Shown piece after piece: positions 8,652-16,743 of a stretch of 64,000 nucleotides of DNA. Source of the stretch: Gemmatimonadetes bacterium SCN 70-22 (GTDB lineage: Bacteria; Gemmatimonadota; Gemmatimonadetes; Gemmatimonadales; Gemmatimonadaceae); assembly GCA_001724275.1 (NCBI GenBank), contig MEDZ01000023.1, positions 1-64,000 on the forward strand. Direction: 5' to 3'. The notes beneath the pieces were generated by a model. That model saw nothing but the letters and a program-made list of their open reading frames with translations, did no database searches and was not told the origin of the DNA. The translations under genes were made by a program, and so were the position numbers. Each line of letters starts with the position of its first letter. The first letter of the stretch is position 1.

Positions 8652-9664
8652 CCGCGGCCCTCGTCCCCGCCAGCGCCGCCACGGCACAGGGCCAGCCGCT
8701 CCGCCTGCAGGGCGGGCGATTCACCGTCGAGGCGAGCCGGGGCGATGAGACGCTCGCCCGATCCATCCTCGCCGCCTCGGTCCGCGGCGACACCTTTCCC
8801 GGGCTCCCCCGGCCGCGCGCCCCGCTGGTGATCCAGGTGGCCCCCGATGCGGCGACCTTCCGCGCCTGGGCGGGCGATGGGGCACCGGAGTGGGGGGCGG
8901 CGTTCGCCATCCCGGAGGAGGGGCGGATCCTGATGCAGGGGCGGCGTGCCTCGTCGCAGGCCGGGGACCCCATGCACGTCCTCCGGCACGAGCTGGCCCA
9001 CCTGGCGCTCCACGAATACCTGGGCGACCTCCCGCCGCGCTGGTTCGACGAGGGGTACGCGAGCTACGCGGCGGGTGAGTGGGACCGCGAGCAGGTGATC
9101 GCGACCAACCTGGCCCTCGCCGTGCGTGGGGTCCCCTCGCTGGCGGCCCTCGATTCGGGGTTCTACGCCGGCGCGTCGAGGGCCGACGCGTCGTACGCCT
9201 TCGCCTTCCGCGCGGTGGCCGAGCTGGCGGAGCTGGACCCGCAGCGCGGGCTGACGCTCCTGCTGGGGTACTGGCGCGAGGAGGGCGACTTCGAACGGGC
9301 GCTCCGCCGGGCGTACGGGCTCACGCAGGGCGAGTTCGAGCGGCGCTTTCGCGACCGGACGCGCCGGCGCTACGGGGCACTCGCCCTCTTCGCCGACGTC
9401 ACGATCGCCGCGCTGCTGATCGTCTTCGTGGCGGGCCCCTTCTATGTAATCCGGCGGCGGCGCGACAAGGCTCGCCTCGCGGCGATGCGGGCGGCCGACG
9501 CCGAGGCCGAGCGGCGCGAGCGGGCGAGCACGATCGACCTGCTCCTGCGGCAGGACGTCCCCGGGGGGGACGGAACCCCGTCCTCGCTCGACGCGCCCCC
9601 CGACGCGCCCCCTGATGCAGCCCCTGGCGGCGAGCGAGAGGAGCCAACATTGCGGGATGATTAA
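8582..9664 (+). CDS. Membrane-anchored peptidase-MA-like zinc metallopeptidase
   Basis: 360 residues. A basic N-region followed by a hydrophobic stretch ending SAATAQG (about 30-37) looks like a signal peptide. The zinc motif HELAH is at 136-140, with a glutamate in FDEGYA (157) as likely third ligand, as in the gluzincin peptidase-MA family. A hydrophobic helix at 267-289 and a charged tail suggest a C-terminal membrane anchor with the catalytic part outside the cytoplasm. ATG 8582 lies 70 nt inside the upstream TPR gene. Substrate unknown. Confidence 0.72.
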   Translation: MGEALRRIAERGRRWRFAAALVVAAALVPASAATAQGQPLRLQGGRFTVEASRGDETLARSILAASVRGDTFPGLPRPRAPLVIQVAPDAATFRAWAGDGAPEWGAAFAIPEEGRILMQGRRASSQAGDPMHVLRHELAHLALHEYLGDLPPRWFDEGYASYAAGEWDREQVIATNLALAVRGVPSLAALDSGFYAGASRADASYAFAFRAVAELAELDPQRGLTLLLGYWREEGDFERALRRAYGLTQGEFERRFRDRTRRRYGALALFADVTIAALLIVFVAGPFYVIRRRRDKARLAAMRAADAEAERRERASTIDLLLRQDVPGGDGTPSSLDAPPDAPPDAAPGGEREEPTLRDD

Positions 9665-9689
9665 GCGTAAGCGCCGCAGAGATATTCGC

Positions 9690-9719
9690 TTGACACTCCC
9701 CGTCGAGCATCCGTATCCT
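9690..9719 (+). promoter_or_regulatory. Sigma-70-type promoter, TTGACA / TATCCT
   Basis: TTGACA at 9690-9695 and TATCCT at 9714-9719 are separated by 18 bp. The predicted transcription start (near 9726) is only a few bases before ATG 9729, so the transcript would be almost leaderless for the small membrane protein and could continue into tRNA-Val. Confidence 0.65.
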
Positions 9720-9728
9720 TCCGCACAT

Positions 9729-9899
9729 ATGGCACAACCCAGCCCGTCGCCGCGCTCGCGGCCACTTTTGTTTTGGGGACTCGCGCTCGCCACGATCCTC
9801 GCCGGATTCGCGGACCTTTGGCGTGGTGGCGAGACGATCGCGCCGATCCTCCTCGTGATCGGCTATTGCGTCCTGGTGCCGATCGCGATCCTCAAGTAG
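9729..9899 (+). CDS. Small two-helix membrane protein
   Basis: 56 residues. After a short Ser/Pro/Arg N-terminus there are two hydrophobic segments (about 13-28 and 36-55) separated by a WRGGET turn, with a C-terminal lysine. No family recognised. The start is the ATG just downstream of a good promoter; there is no Shine-Dalgarno, which fits leaderless translation. It ends 25 nt before tRNA-Val. Length and hydrophobic pattern make it a credible gene, but it is short. Confidence 0.55.
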   Translation: MAQPSPSPRSRPLLFWGLALATILAGFADLWRGGETIAPILLVIGYCVLVPIAILK

Positions 9900-9924
9900 C
9901 GCAGACCCACAGCACGCCGTCGGC

Positions 9925-9998
9925 GGGCGAATAGCTCAGTTGGTCAGAGCGCCTGCCTTACACGCAGGATGTCGGGGGTTCGAGTCCCTCTTCGCCCA
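9925..9998 (+). tRNA. tRNA-Val (anticodon UAC)
   Basis: A 74-nt cloverleaf. The acceptor stem GGGCGAA pairs with TTCGCCC (9991-9997). The D arm has the AGCTCAGTTGGT pattern. The anticodon stem CCTGC/GCAGG encloses loop CTTACAC with anticodon TAC, and the T arm carries GGTTCGAGTCC. The discriminator base is A at 9998 and CCA is not encoded. It likely shares the promoter at 9690. Confidence 0.97.
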
Positions 9999-10017
9999 TT
10001 CGAGCAGGTTTCGCGGA

Positions 10018-10037
10018 CCCCGGTTTTCGGGGAGGTG
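10018..10037 (+). promoter_or_regulatory. Hairpin overlapping a strong ribosome binding site
   Basis: CCCCG at 10018-10022 pairs with CGGGG at 10028-10032 around a 5-nt loop. The 3' arm runs directly into the GGAGGTG (10031-10037) that serves as Shine-Dalgarno for ATG 10044. When folded, the hairpin would partly cover that site. It lies 20 nt after tRNA-Val. Confidence 0.45.
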
Positions 10038-10043
10038 TATGCA

Positions 10044-11777
10044 ATGAACAACCCGTTGGAGGACATGAACGTGAAGGCTCGGCAGCGCCCCGGTCGCCTC
10101 GTTGCGGCATTCCTCGTTGGGCTTGCACTGCAGGGCTCCGTGTCGGAGCTCGGCGCCCAGCAGCAGACGTTGCAGCGTGGCCAGACGCCTGGCCCCCGCT
10201 TCATGGTCCCGGTACTGCGGAGCAACGAACGCAGCCTCGGCGCCCAGGTGGCCGACCAGCTCCGTGAGCGCATGGGGGGCGACTTCATGATGCGCACGCT
10301 CTGGATCATCCCCAAGAGCGACATCGACAACGCGCTCGAGCAGTCCGGCTACTCCAAGACGGAGCCGCTCAACGCGAACGACGCCAAGCAGCTCGCGAAC
10401 CTCATCCGCGCCGAGGAGTACGTGGAGGGGACGGTCACGAAGAGCGACGCCGGGTACGAGTTCGATGGCTTCCTCCTGCTGGTCCGCGGGGACGGCATGG
10501 TGCAGCCGCTCCCCAAGGTGACGGCGCCGAAGATGGGCGACATCGCCAAGGGGGTGTCGAAGGCCATCGAGGATGCGCGCAAGCCGCTGGACGACATCAA
10601 GAAGTGCACGCTCAACGCGCGCCAGAGCAAATACGCCGATGCCATCGCCGACGCGAACAAGGGCATCAAGGACTACCCGAACTCGGTGATGTCGCGCGTC
10701 TGCCTCCTCGAGATCGCGAACTCCCAGAAGTGGGGCGCCGACTCGATCATCAAGTACTCCGAGGACGTGCTGCGCCTGCACCCGCAGAACCGTCGCGCCC
10801 TGGCGCTCGTCGCCGACGCGTACGGTGAGAAGAAGATGGATGAGCAGCAGATCCGGGCGCTCACCACGCTCCTCGCGCTCGACCCCACCAACGCCCGCCT
10901 CACCGAGTCGGTCGTGAACATCATCGCGGCCAGCGGCAAGCCGGAGGTCGCGCGCCCGATCATCGACGAGGCGGTCAAGCAGAACCCGGGCGACCCGTCG
11001 CTCATCCGCCTGCAGTGGCGCATCTACCTGGCGCTGCGCGAGTACCAGCAGGCGGTGGCGATCGGTGAGGAGATGGCCAGGGCGGACACCGCGGCGGCCG
11101 ACACGAGCTTCTTCACGCGCATCGCATCGGCCTACCTGCTGTCGGGCGACACCGTCAAGGCCGCCGAGGCCGCCGCGCGCGGGACGGCGAAGTTCCCGAA
11201 CAACGTGGCCCTGTGGATGCTGCAGGGGCAGTTGGCCCGCCAGGCGGGGCAGGGGCCGCAGGCGCTGGTCGCGCTGCGCAAGGCGCTCGCCCTCGACCCG
11301 AAGGCCGAGGGGGCCAACATGCTGGTGGCCCAGACGTTCGTGGAGATGAACCAGCTCGACAGCGTGGTGCCGGCCCTCGAGGCGGCGCTCGCCGCCGGTG
11401 ACGACAAGGCGACGGTGGCCGGGATGGCGAACACGGTGGCCAACCGCATTCGCCAGTCCTATGCGACGTCGAAGAATGCCGACGAAGCCAGGAAGGGGCT
11501 CGCGGTCCTCGACTTCGCCGAGAAGGCGAGCCCGACGCCGCAGACCTCCTTCCTGAAGGGCGTCTTCAACCTGCTCCTCGCGCAGAACCTCCTGCAGGAG
11601 GCCAACTCGGAGAAGAGCTGCGCCAAGACGAAGGAGGTCGGGGCGTACCTCACCGAGGCGCAGATCAACCTCCCGAAGGGGGCCGCCGCCTTCCCCGACC
11701 AGGCCAAGACGCTGCTCGAGGGGATGATGCAGTTGGCGCAGTATCAGGGGCAGATGGAGAAGGCCTACTGCAAGTAG
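10044..11777 (+). CDS. Secreted TPR-repeat protein
   Basis: 577 residues. ATG 10044 has GGAGGTG 6 nt upstream. The basic start and hydrophobic RLVAAFLVGLALQ, followed by SVSELGAQQ, look like a signal peptide, so the protein is probably periplasmic. The first 150 residues resemble a sugar- or metal-free alpha/beta sensor-like domain I cannot name. From about 190 onwards there are repeated TPR-like helices with RALALVADAYGEKKMDEQ and similar blocks. It is a single gene ending at a strong terminator, probably read together with tRNA-Val upstream. Confidence 0.72.
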   Translation: MNNPLEDMNVKARQRPGRLVAAFLVGLALQGSVSELGAQQQTLQRGQTPGPRFMVPVLRSNERSLGAQVADQLRERMGGDFMMRTLWIIPKSDIDNALEQSGYSKTEPLNANDAKQLANLIRAEEYVEGTVTKSDAGYEFDGFLLLVRGDGMVQPLPKVTAPKMGDIAKGVSKAIEDARKPLDDIKKCTLNARQSKYADAIADANKGIKDYPNSVMSRVCLLEIANSQKWGADSIIKYSEDVLRLHPQNRRALALVADAYGEKKMDEQQIRALTTLLALDPTNARLTESVVNIIAASGKPEVARPIIDEAVKQNPGDPSLIRLQWRIYLALREYQQAVAIGEEMARADTAAADTSFFTRIASAYLLSGDTVKAAEAAARGTAKFPNNVALWMLQGQLARQAGQGPQALVALRKALALDPKAEGANMLVAQTFVEMNQLDSVVPALEAALAAGDDKATVAGMANTVANRIRQSYATSKNADEARKGLAVLDFAEKASPTPQTSFLKGVFNLLLAQNLLQEANSEKSCAKTKEVGAYLTEAQINLPKGAAAFPDQAKTLLEGMMQLAQYQGQMEKAYCK

Positions 11778-11803
11778 GACGCTTCGCCGTGCCGCACGAG
11801 GAG

Positions 11804-11836
11804 AAGCCCGCCACCGGCATGCGGTGGCGGGCTTTT
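11804..11836 (+). terminator. Rho-independent terminator
   Basis: A 13-bp G/C-rich stem (11804-11816 with 11822-11834), loop GCATG, ends in TTTT. It closes the TPR transcription unit and separates it from the division cluster. Confidence 0.9.
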
Positions 11837-11935
11837 CGCATCCGGCCGCGTAGTCTTTCGCGCCCGTCGATCCCCTCGCGCGACGTGATGCGGGGCAATG
11901 TACGGGATGTGCATAACCGTGTTAGGCGTATGTAC

Positions 11936-11965
11936 TTGACGCATCGTTCAGGGCGCGGCTAGTAT
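11936..11965 (+). promoter_or_regulatory. Promoter of the division/cell-wall cluster
   Basis: TTGACG at 11936-11941 and TAGTAT at 11960-11965 are separated by 18 bp. The -10 element contains the first in-frame ATG (11964) of the rsmH frame. That rules out this ATG if the promoter is real and supports ATG 11988. A near-copy of the octamer (TGTTAGGC) sits just upstream at 11920-11927. Confidence 0.68.
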
Positions 11966-11987
11966 GACGCGTCCATCCACTGGCCGC

Positions 11988-12914
11988 ATGTCCTGGGAAA
12001 GCGCCTACCATGCGCCGGTTCTCGCGCGCGAGGTTGCTGAGTTGTTAGGCGACGCACGGCACGTCCTCGATGGCACGCTGGGCGGTGGCGGCCATGCGCT
12101 GGCGCTGCTCGAGCGTGGCACGCGGGTGACCGGCATCGATCGCGATCCGGAAGCCGTCCGAGAGGCGCACCAGCGACTGGCGCCGTACATCGCCGACGGT
12201 CGGCTCGCCGTGTTCCAGGGGAACTATGCCGACCTGGAGGCGATCCCCGAGCTGGCGGCGGCGCGCTTCGACGGGATCCTGCTCGATCTCGGGGTCTCGT
12301 CGCACCAGCTGGACGATGAGCGTCGCGGCTTCACCTTCCGCCCGGGGGCGATCCTCGACATGCGCATGGGCGAGGATGCCACGATGACGGCCGGCGAGTT
12401 CCTGAACACGGCGCCGGAGAGCGAGCTGGCGTGGGTCTTCCGCGAGTACGGGGACGAGCGCCGCGCCCCGCGCCTGGCGCGCGAGGTGGGGCGGCGCCGC
12501 GAGACGCGCCCCTTCGTCACGAGCGATGACCTGGTCGGGGCGATCCGCGGGGCGCTGGGTCCCACGACCGGGCCGGCCGACTTCGCGCGGCTGTTCCAGG
12601 CGGTGCGCATCGCGGTCAACCACGAGCTCTCGGGGCTCGAGCGCGCCCTGCCGGCCCTGCGCGCCCACCTCAACCCGGGCGGGACCCTCGCCGTCATCGC
12701 CTATCACTCGGGCGAGGACCGCCTGGTCAAGCACGCCTTTCGCGAGTGGAGCACGGCGTGCACCTGCCCGCCGCGGCAGCCGGTCTGCACGTGCCGGGGC
12801 GTGGCGTTAGGCACGCTGGTCACGCGCCGGGCGGTGACGGCGGCCGACGATGAAGTGGCGGTGAACCCTCGCGCGCGGAGCGCGCGGCTGCGGGCATGGC
12901 GAAGCGCCGCGTAG
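11988..12914 (+). CDS. rsmH: 16S rRNA (cytosine(1402)-N(4))-methyltransferase RsmH
   Basis: 308 residues. The N-terminal YHAPVLAREV and SAM-binding DGTLGGGGHA blocks are followed by GILLDLGVSS, AVNHELSGLE and a C-terminal IAYHSGEDRLVKHAFRE, all typical of MraW/RsmH. It methylates N4 of C1402 in 16S rRNA and is classically the first enzyme gene of the dcw cluster. I chose ATG 11988 rather than 11964 because of the promoter position and because the family begins shortly before Y-H-x-P-V-L. Two GTTAGGC sites lie in the gene (12044, and the exact octamer at 12805). Confidence 0.95.
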   Translation: MSWESAYHAPVLAREVAELLGDARHVLDGTLGGGGHALALLERGTRVTGIDRDPEAVREAHQRLAPYIADGRLAVFQGNYADLEAIPELAAARFDGILLDLGVSSHQLDDERRGFTFRPGAILDMRMGEDATMTAGEFLNTAPESELAWVFREYGDERRAPRLAREVGRRRETRPFVTSDDLVGAIRGALGPTTGPADFARLFQAVRIAVNHELSGLERALPALRAHLNPGGTLAVIAYHSGEDRLVKHAFREWSTACTCPPRQPVCTCRGVALGTLVTRRAVTAADDEVAVNPRARSARLRAWRSAA

Positions 12915-13204
12915 CGCGGCGCGGCCGCGTGCAGGTGGCGATCGGGCTCGCCGTCTTCGTCGTCGTGATGACCGGCGTCGTGTGGCGCCGCACGGTCGGC
13001 TACGCGCGCGCCGTCGCGATGCGGCAGCTCGAGGGCCAGGTGAAGGAACTCGAGGCGGAGCGCGCGAAGCTCATCACCGACATCCGGAGCGCCATGAGCA
13101 TCGGGCGTCTCGGGCCCGTCGTCCAGGCCCGTCTCGGGATGCGGCAGGCGAGCGATTCCCAGACCATCCGGCTCCCGATGCCGGCGCCGCGCGCGAAGGA
13201 CTGA
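12896..13204 (+). CDS. ftsL: FtsL-like cell division protein
   Basis: 102 residues. Basic cytoplasmic tail, one transmembrane helix (about 13-30), then a leucine-zipper-like helix MRQLEGQVKELEAERAKLITDI. This is the topology of FtsL, which forms a complex with FtsB and FtsQ at the septum. Sequence similarity in this family is low, so the call relies on size, topology and position between rsmH and ftsI. It overlaps rsmH by 19 nt. Confidence 0.72.
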   Translation: MAKRRVARRGRVQVAIGLAVFVVVMTGVVWRRTVGYARAVAMRQLEGQVKELEAERAKLITDIRSAMSIGRLGPVVQARLGMRQASDSQTIRLPMPAPRAKD

Positions 13205-13207
13205 CGC

Positions 13208-15265
13208 ATGCGGATCCCCTCGCGCCTCACCATCGTCCACGGCGTCCTGGTCGCGTTCTCCATCGCCCTCGTGGCCCGGGCCGGGCAGGTGCAACTCCTC
13301 CAGCACCAGCGGTGGGAGCAACGGGCGGCCCGCCAGCACACGGCCGAGGCGTCGCTCCCGGCACCGCGCGGCGAGATCGAGGACGCCACCGGCACCACGC
13401 TGGCGCGGAGCCGCGAACTGGTGCGCCTGAGCTTCGACCTCGACAACATGAAGGATCGGCGAGGCCTGTACCGGATGCTGCTCAAGGTCGGGGTCCCGCC
13501 GCTCCGCGCGCGCCCCGTCCTCGACCGCCGGCGCAAGTGGTACGACCTGCGCGAGCGCTTCCAGCCCTCCGACGTCGCCGCCCTCCTCAAGATGCCGGGG
13601 GTGCGTTCGGCGCCCGCGGGGGAGCGCGTCTACGTGCAGTCCGAGGGGACGCGCGAACTGCTCGGGCGCGTGAATCCCGACGGGGCCGCGATCGAGGGGC
13701 TCGAGCTGTTCCTGGATTCGCTGCTGCGCGGCGAACCCGGGCGCGCCCGGACCATGAAGTCGCCCAGCGGGCGGCGATTCGGGGCGCCGCAGACGCTGAC
13801 CGAGCCGCCGCAACCCGGCCATACGGTGCGGCTGACGGTGAACCAGGTGCTGCAGGACATCTGCGACCAGGCGCTGGCCGACGCCACGCGGCGTCTCAAT
13901 GCCGACGGCGGGGACATCGTCATCCTCGACCCGCACACGGGAGAGATCCGGTGCCTGACGAGCCACCGGCGCGGCGTCCCGGGAACCACTCCGTCGACCA
14001 TCGTCGAGCCGTTCGAACCGGGGTCGACGCTCAAGCCGTTCCTCGTCGCCCGCCTCCTGGAAGCGGGAAGGGCGACACCCGACGAGATGATCCAGACCTA
14101 CAACGGCGTGTACCAGGCGTTCGGGCGCCGCATCACCGACGTCCACAAGGCCCAGGCGATGACCGTCGCCGACGTCATCCGGTATTCGTCGAACGTCGGG
14201 ATCGCGCGGCTGAGCGAACGGGTGAGCGACGCCGAGCTCTTCATGCTGTACCGCGACCTGGGATTCGGGACACCGACCGGCGTCTCCTATCCGTCGGAAG
14301 CGGCGGGGGTGCTGTACGAGCCGCGGCGCTGGTCCCGGCAGTCGCATCACTCGCTCGCCATCGGCTATGAGCTCAGCGTGACGGCACTCCAACTGGCGCT
14401 TGCATACGGCGCCATCGCCAACGGCGGGGAGTTGATGGCGCCGGCGCTGGTGAAGGAGATCCGCGACGCCGCGGGAACGGTGGTGTACCGGCACGCGCCG
14501 CGTCCCGTGCGGCGCGTCTTCCGCGAGGAGACGACGCGGGCCGTGATGGCGATGCTGGAGAGCGTCGTCGACAGCGGGACGGCGCAGGACGCCGGGCTCG
14601 CCACCTTCGACCTGGCGGGGAAGAGCGGGACGGCGCGCCGCGTGGTGGGCGGTCGGTACGGGCGCGGCGGGACCCTGGCGTACAATTCATCCTTCGTGGG
14701 GCTCTTTCCCGCGCGCAAGCCGCAGTATGTCGTCCTGGTGAAGTTCGACAACCCGCGCGGCACGTACTACGGCGGCAAGACGGCGGCGCCCGTCAGCAAG
14801 GCGGTGATCACGGCCGCCCTCGCGGCGCGCGATGCCTCGCTGGACTGGGCCAACCTTCCGCCGCAGCGCGTCTCGTACATCCCCCCGGCCGCGGAAGCGG
14901 CGCCGGCGGCCCTCGACGTCCTCCCCGACCGGGAGGTGGCCGATGGCGCCGTCGCGGGCGCCGGCGCGCGCGGAGCGGACGCCGCCCCGTGGACGGCGTC
15001 GGTCCCGCTCGTCGACACGGTGCCCGAGCCGGGGCCCCGAGCCCCGGCGCGCTTCGACATCTCGCACCCGCTCCGCGAGCAGGTGCCGCCGTCGCGGGTC
15101 GTCTCCGTCCCCGACGTCCGCGGGCTGCCGCTCCGGGTGGCGGTGCGGGAGCTGCACCGGGCCGGCTTCCGCGTGCAGCTGACGGCGGGGGGACGCGGGG
15201 GCACGTCGCCGGTGGCCGGCGCGGCGGTGCGCACCGGCTCCCTGGTGCGGCTGGGGCGGCCGTGA
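13208..15265 (+). CDS. ftsI: Septal peptidoglycan transpeptidase (FtsI/PBP) with C-terminal PASTA domain
   Basis: 685 residues. One N-terminal membrane helix (about 8-24), a dimerisation domain, then a transpeptidase domain with S273-T-L-K276, SSN (327-329) and KSGT (472-475), so all three active-site motifs are intact. After a Pro/Ala linker there is one PASTA domain (about 618-685) beginning VPDVRGLPLRVAVREL. It crosslinks septal peptidoglycan with FtsW. A PASTA tail is more typical of Gram-positive and some deep-branching Gram-negative class B PBPs (SpoVD/Pbp2x style) than of proteobacterial FtsI. Confidence 0.92.
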   Translation: MRIPSRLTIVHGVLVAFSIALVARAGQVQLLQHQRWEQRAARQHTAEASLPAPRGEIEDATGTTLARSRELVRLSFDLDNMKDRRGLYRMLLKVGVPPLRARPVLDRRRKWYDLRERFQPSDVAALLKMPGVRSAPAGERVYVQSEGTRELLGRVNPDGAAIEGLELFLDSLLRGEPGRARTMKSPSGRRFGAPQTLTEPPQPGHTVRLTVNQVLQDICDQALADATRRLNADGGDIVILDPHTGEIRCLTSHRRGVPGTTPSTIVEPFEPGSTLKPFLVARLLEAGRATPDEMIQTYNGVYQAFGRRITDVHKAQAMTVADVIRYSSNVGIARLSERVSDAELFMLYRDLGFGTPTGVSYPSEAAGVLYEPRRWSRQSHHSLAIGYELSVTALQLALAYGAIANGGELMAPALVKEIRDAAGTVVYRHAPRPVRRVFREETTRAVMAMLESVVDSGTAQDAGLATFDLAGKSGTARRVVGGRYGRGGTLAYNSSFVGLFPARKPQYVVLVKFDNPRGTYYGGKTAAPVSKAVITAALAARDASLDWANLPPQRVSYIPPAAEAAPAALDVLPDREVADGAVAGAGARGADAAPWTASVPLVDTVPEPGPRAPARFDISHPLREQVPPSRVVSVPDVRGLPLRVAVRELHRAGFRVQLTAGGRGGTSPVAGAAVRTGSLVRLGRP

Positions 15266-16743
15266 CGTCGCTCGCATCCCTCGCGGCCATCGTCGACGCG
15301 CTCCGCGATGCCGGGGTCCTGGTCGAAACCCTCGGCACGCTGCCGCTCACGGCGCGGTCCGTCACCGATGATTCCCGCCACGTCGCCCCTGGCGCCCTGT
15401 TCATCGCCGTGCGCGGGAGCGTGCACGATGGGCACGACTTCCTCGCCGCGGCCGAGGGGGGAGGGGCGGCCGCCGCGATCGTGGAGGATCCGGGGCGCAC
15501 GACGCTCCCGCGCATCGTGGTGCGCGACGGACGGCGGGCGGCGGCCGTGGCCGCCGCCGCTGCCCATGGATTTCCCGGACGCTCGCTGTCGTTCGTTGGG
15601 GTGACGGGAACGAGCGGCAAGACGACGACCGTCTCGATGCTGCGCCACCTGCTCGATGCCCCCGGGACCCCGGCGGCCTCGATCGGGACGCTGGGGGTCC
15701 TGGTGGGGAGCGAGGGGGCGCCGCTCCCCGGCGGGGCCGGCCTCACCACCCCCGGGCCGGTGGAGCTCCAGCGCCTGCTGCGCCTCCTGGTCGACGCCGG
15801 CATCCGGCGGGTGGCCATGGAAGTGTCCTCGCACGCGCTCGACCAGCGGCGCGTGGAGGGGGTCCGGTTCGACGCGGCGGTGTTCACCAACCTCTCGCGC
15901 GATCACCTCGACTACCACCCCAGCATGGAGGCGTACCTCGCCGCCAAGGCCCGGCTGGTGTCGCACATTGCGCCTGGCGGCATCGCGGTCGTCAACGACG
16001 ACGTGGACACGTGGCGCAGCCTCCCCCCCGCGCCACGCGTGGTGCGCTACGGCGTCTCCAGCGCGCGCGCGGACGTCCGGGCGGCCGGCGTGACGTACAC
16101 ACCGGCCGGGAGTGCCTGGCGCCTCGTGACCCCCGCGGGCGAGGCACCGGTCACCCTCCCGCTCATCGGCGACTTCAACGTCGCCAATGCGTTGGGCGCG
16201 GCCGCCGCCGCATGGGCCCTCGGCCTGTCGCCCGCCGGCGTCGCGGCGCGCCTGTCGTCGCTCCCGCAGGTCCCGGGGCGCCTGGAGAAGATCCTCGACC
16301 GGCCGACGGTGCTGCGCGACTACGCGCACAAGCCCGATGCGATGGAGCGCGCGCTCGCGGCGGTGCGCCCGTTCACCACCGGACGGCTCATCGTCGTCTT
16401 CGGGTGCGGGGGCGACCGCGACCGGGGGAAGCGCCCGATCATGGGAGCGATCGCCGAGCGGCTGGCGGATGTCGTGATCGTCACCAGCGACAACCCGCGC
16501 ACGGAAGATCCGGAACGCATCCTCGACGAGATCGAGGCCGGGATGCAGCGTCCGCACGAGCGCCTCGAGGACCGCCGCGCCGCGATCGCCCGGGCCCTGG
16601 CCATCGCCGCCCCGGGTGACGTGGTCGTCCTGGCGGGGAAGGGGCACGAGACGTACCAGATCCGCGGCACGACCTCGCATCCGTTCGACGAGAAGCGCAT
16701 CGTGCACGAACTCGCCACGTCGGTCGCCGACGGAACGCCATGA
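15262..16743 (+). CDS. murE: UDP-MurNAc-tripeptide synthetase MurE (meso-DAP type)
   Basis: 493 residues from GTG 15262, overlapping the ftsI stop as GTGA. It has the ATP loop TGTSGKTT (115-122), the FTNLSRDHLDYH block, the carbamylated-lysine region AYLAAKARL (K229) and DNPR at 410-413. DNPR is the motif that selects meso-diaminopimelate over lysine. It adds the third residue of the stem peptide in the cytoplasm. Overlap with murF is 4 nt. Confidence 0.95.
   Translation: MTSLASLAAIVDALRDAGVLVETLGTLPLTARSVTDDSRHVAPGALFIAVRGSVHDGHDFLAAAEGGGAAAAIVEDPGRTTLPRIVVRDGRRAAAVAAAAAHGFPGRSLSFVGVTGTSGKTTTVSMLRHLLDAPGTPAASIGTLGVLVGSEGAPLPGGAGLTTPGPVELQRLLRLLVDAGIRRVAMEVSSHALDQRRVEGVRFDAAVFTNLSRDHLDYHPSMEAYLAAKARLVSHIAPGGIAVVNDDVDTWRSLPPAPRVVRYGVSSARADVRAAGVTYTPAGSAWRLVTPAGEAPVTLPLIGDFNVANALGAAAAAWALGLSPAGVAARLSSLPQVPGRLEKILDRPTVLRDYAHKPDAMERALAAVRPFTTGRLIVVFGCGGDRDRGKRPIMGAIAERLADVVIVTSDNPRTEDPERILDEIEAGMQRPHERLEDRRAAIARALAIAAPGDVVVLAGKGHETYQIRGTTSHPFDEKRIVHELATSVADGTP

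Noticed and set aside
11964-11987. ATG 11964 as rsmH start
   Set aside because: It overlaps the -10 element of a good promoter, and the family starts closer to the YHAPVL motif.
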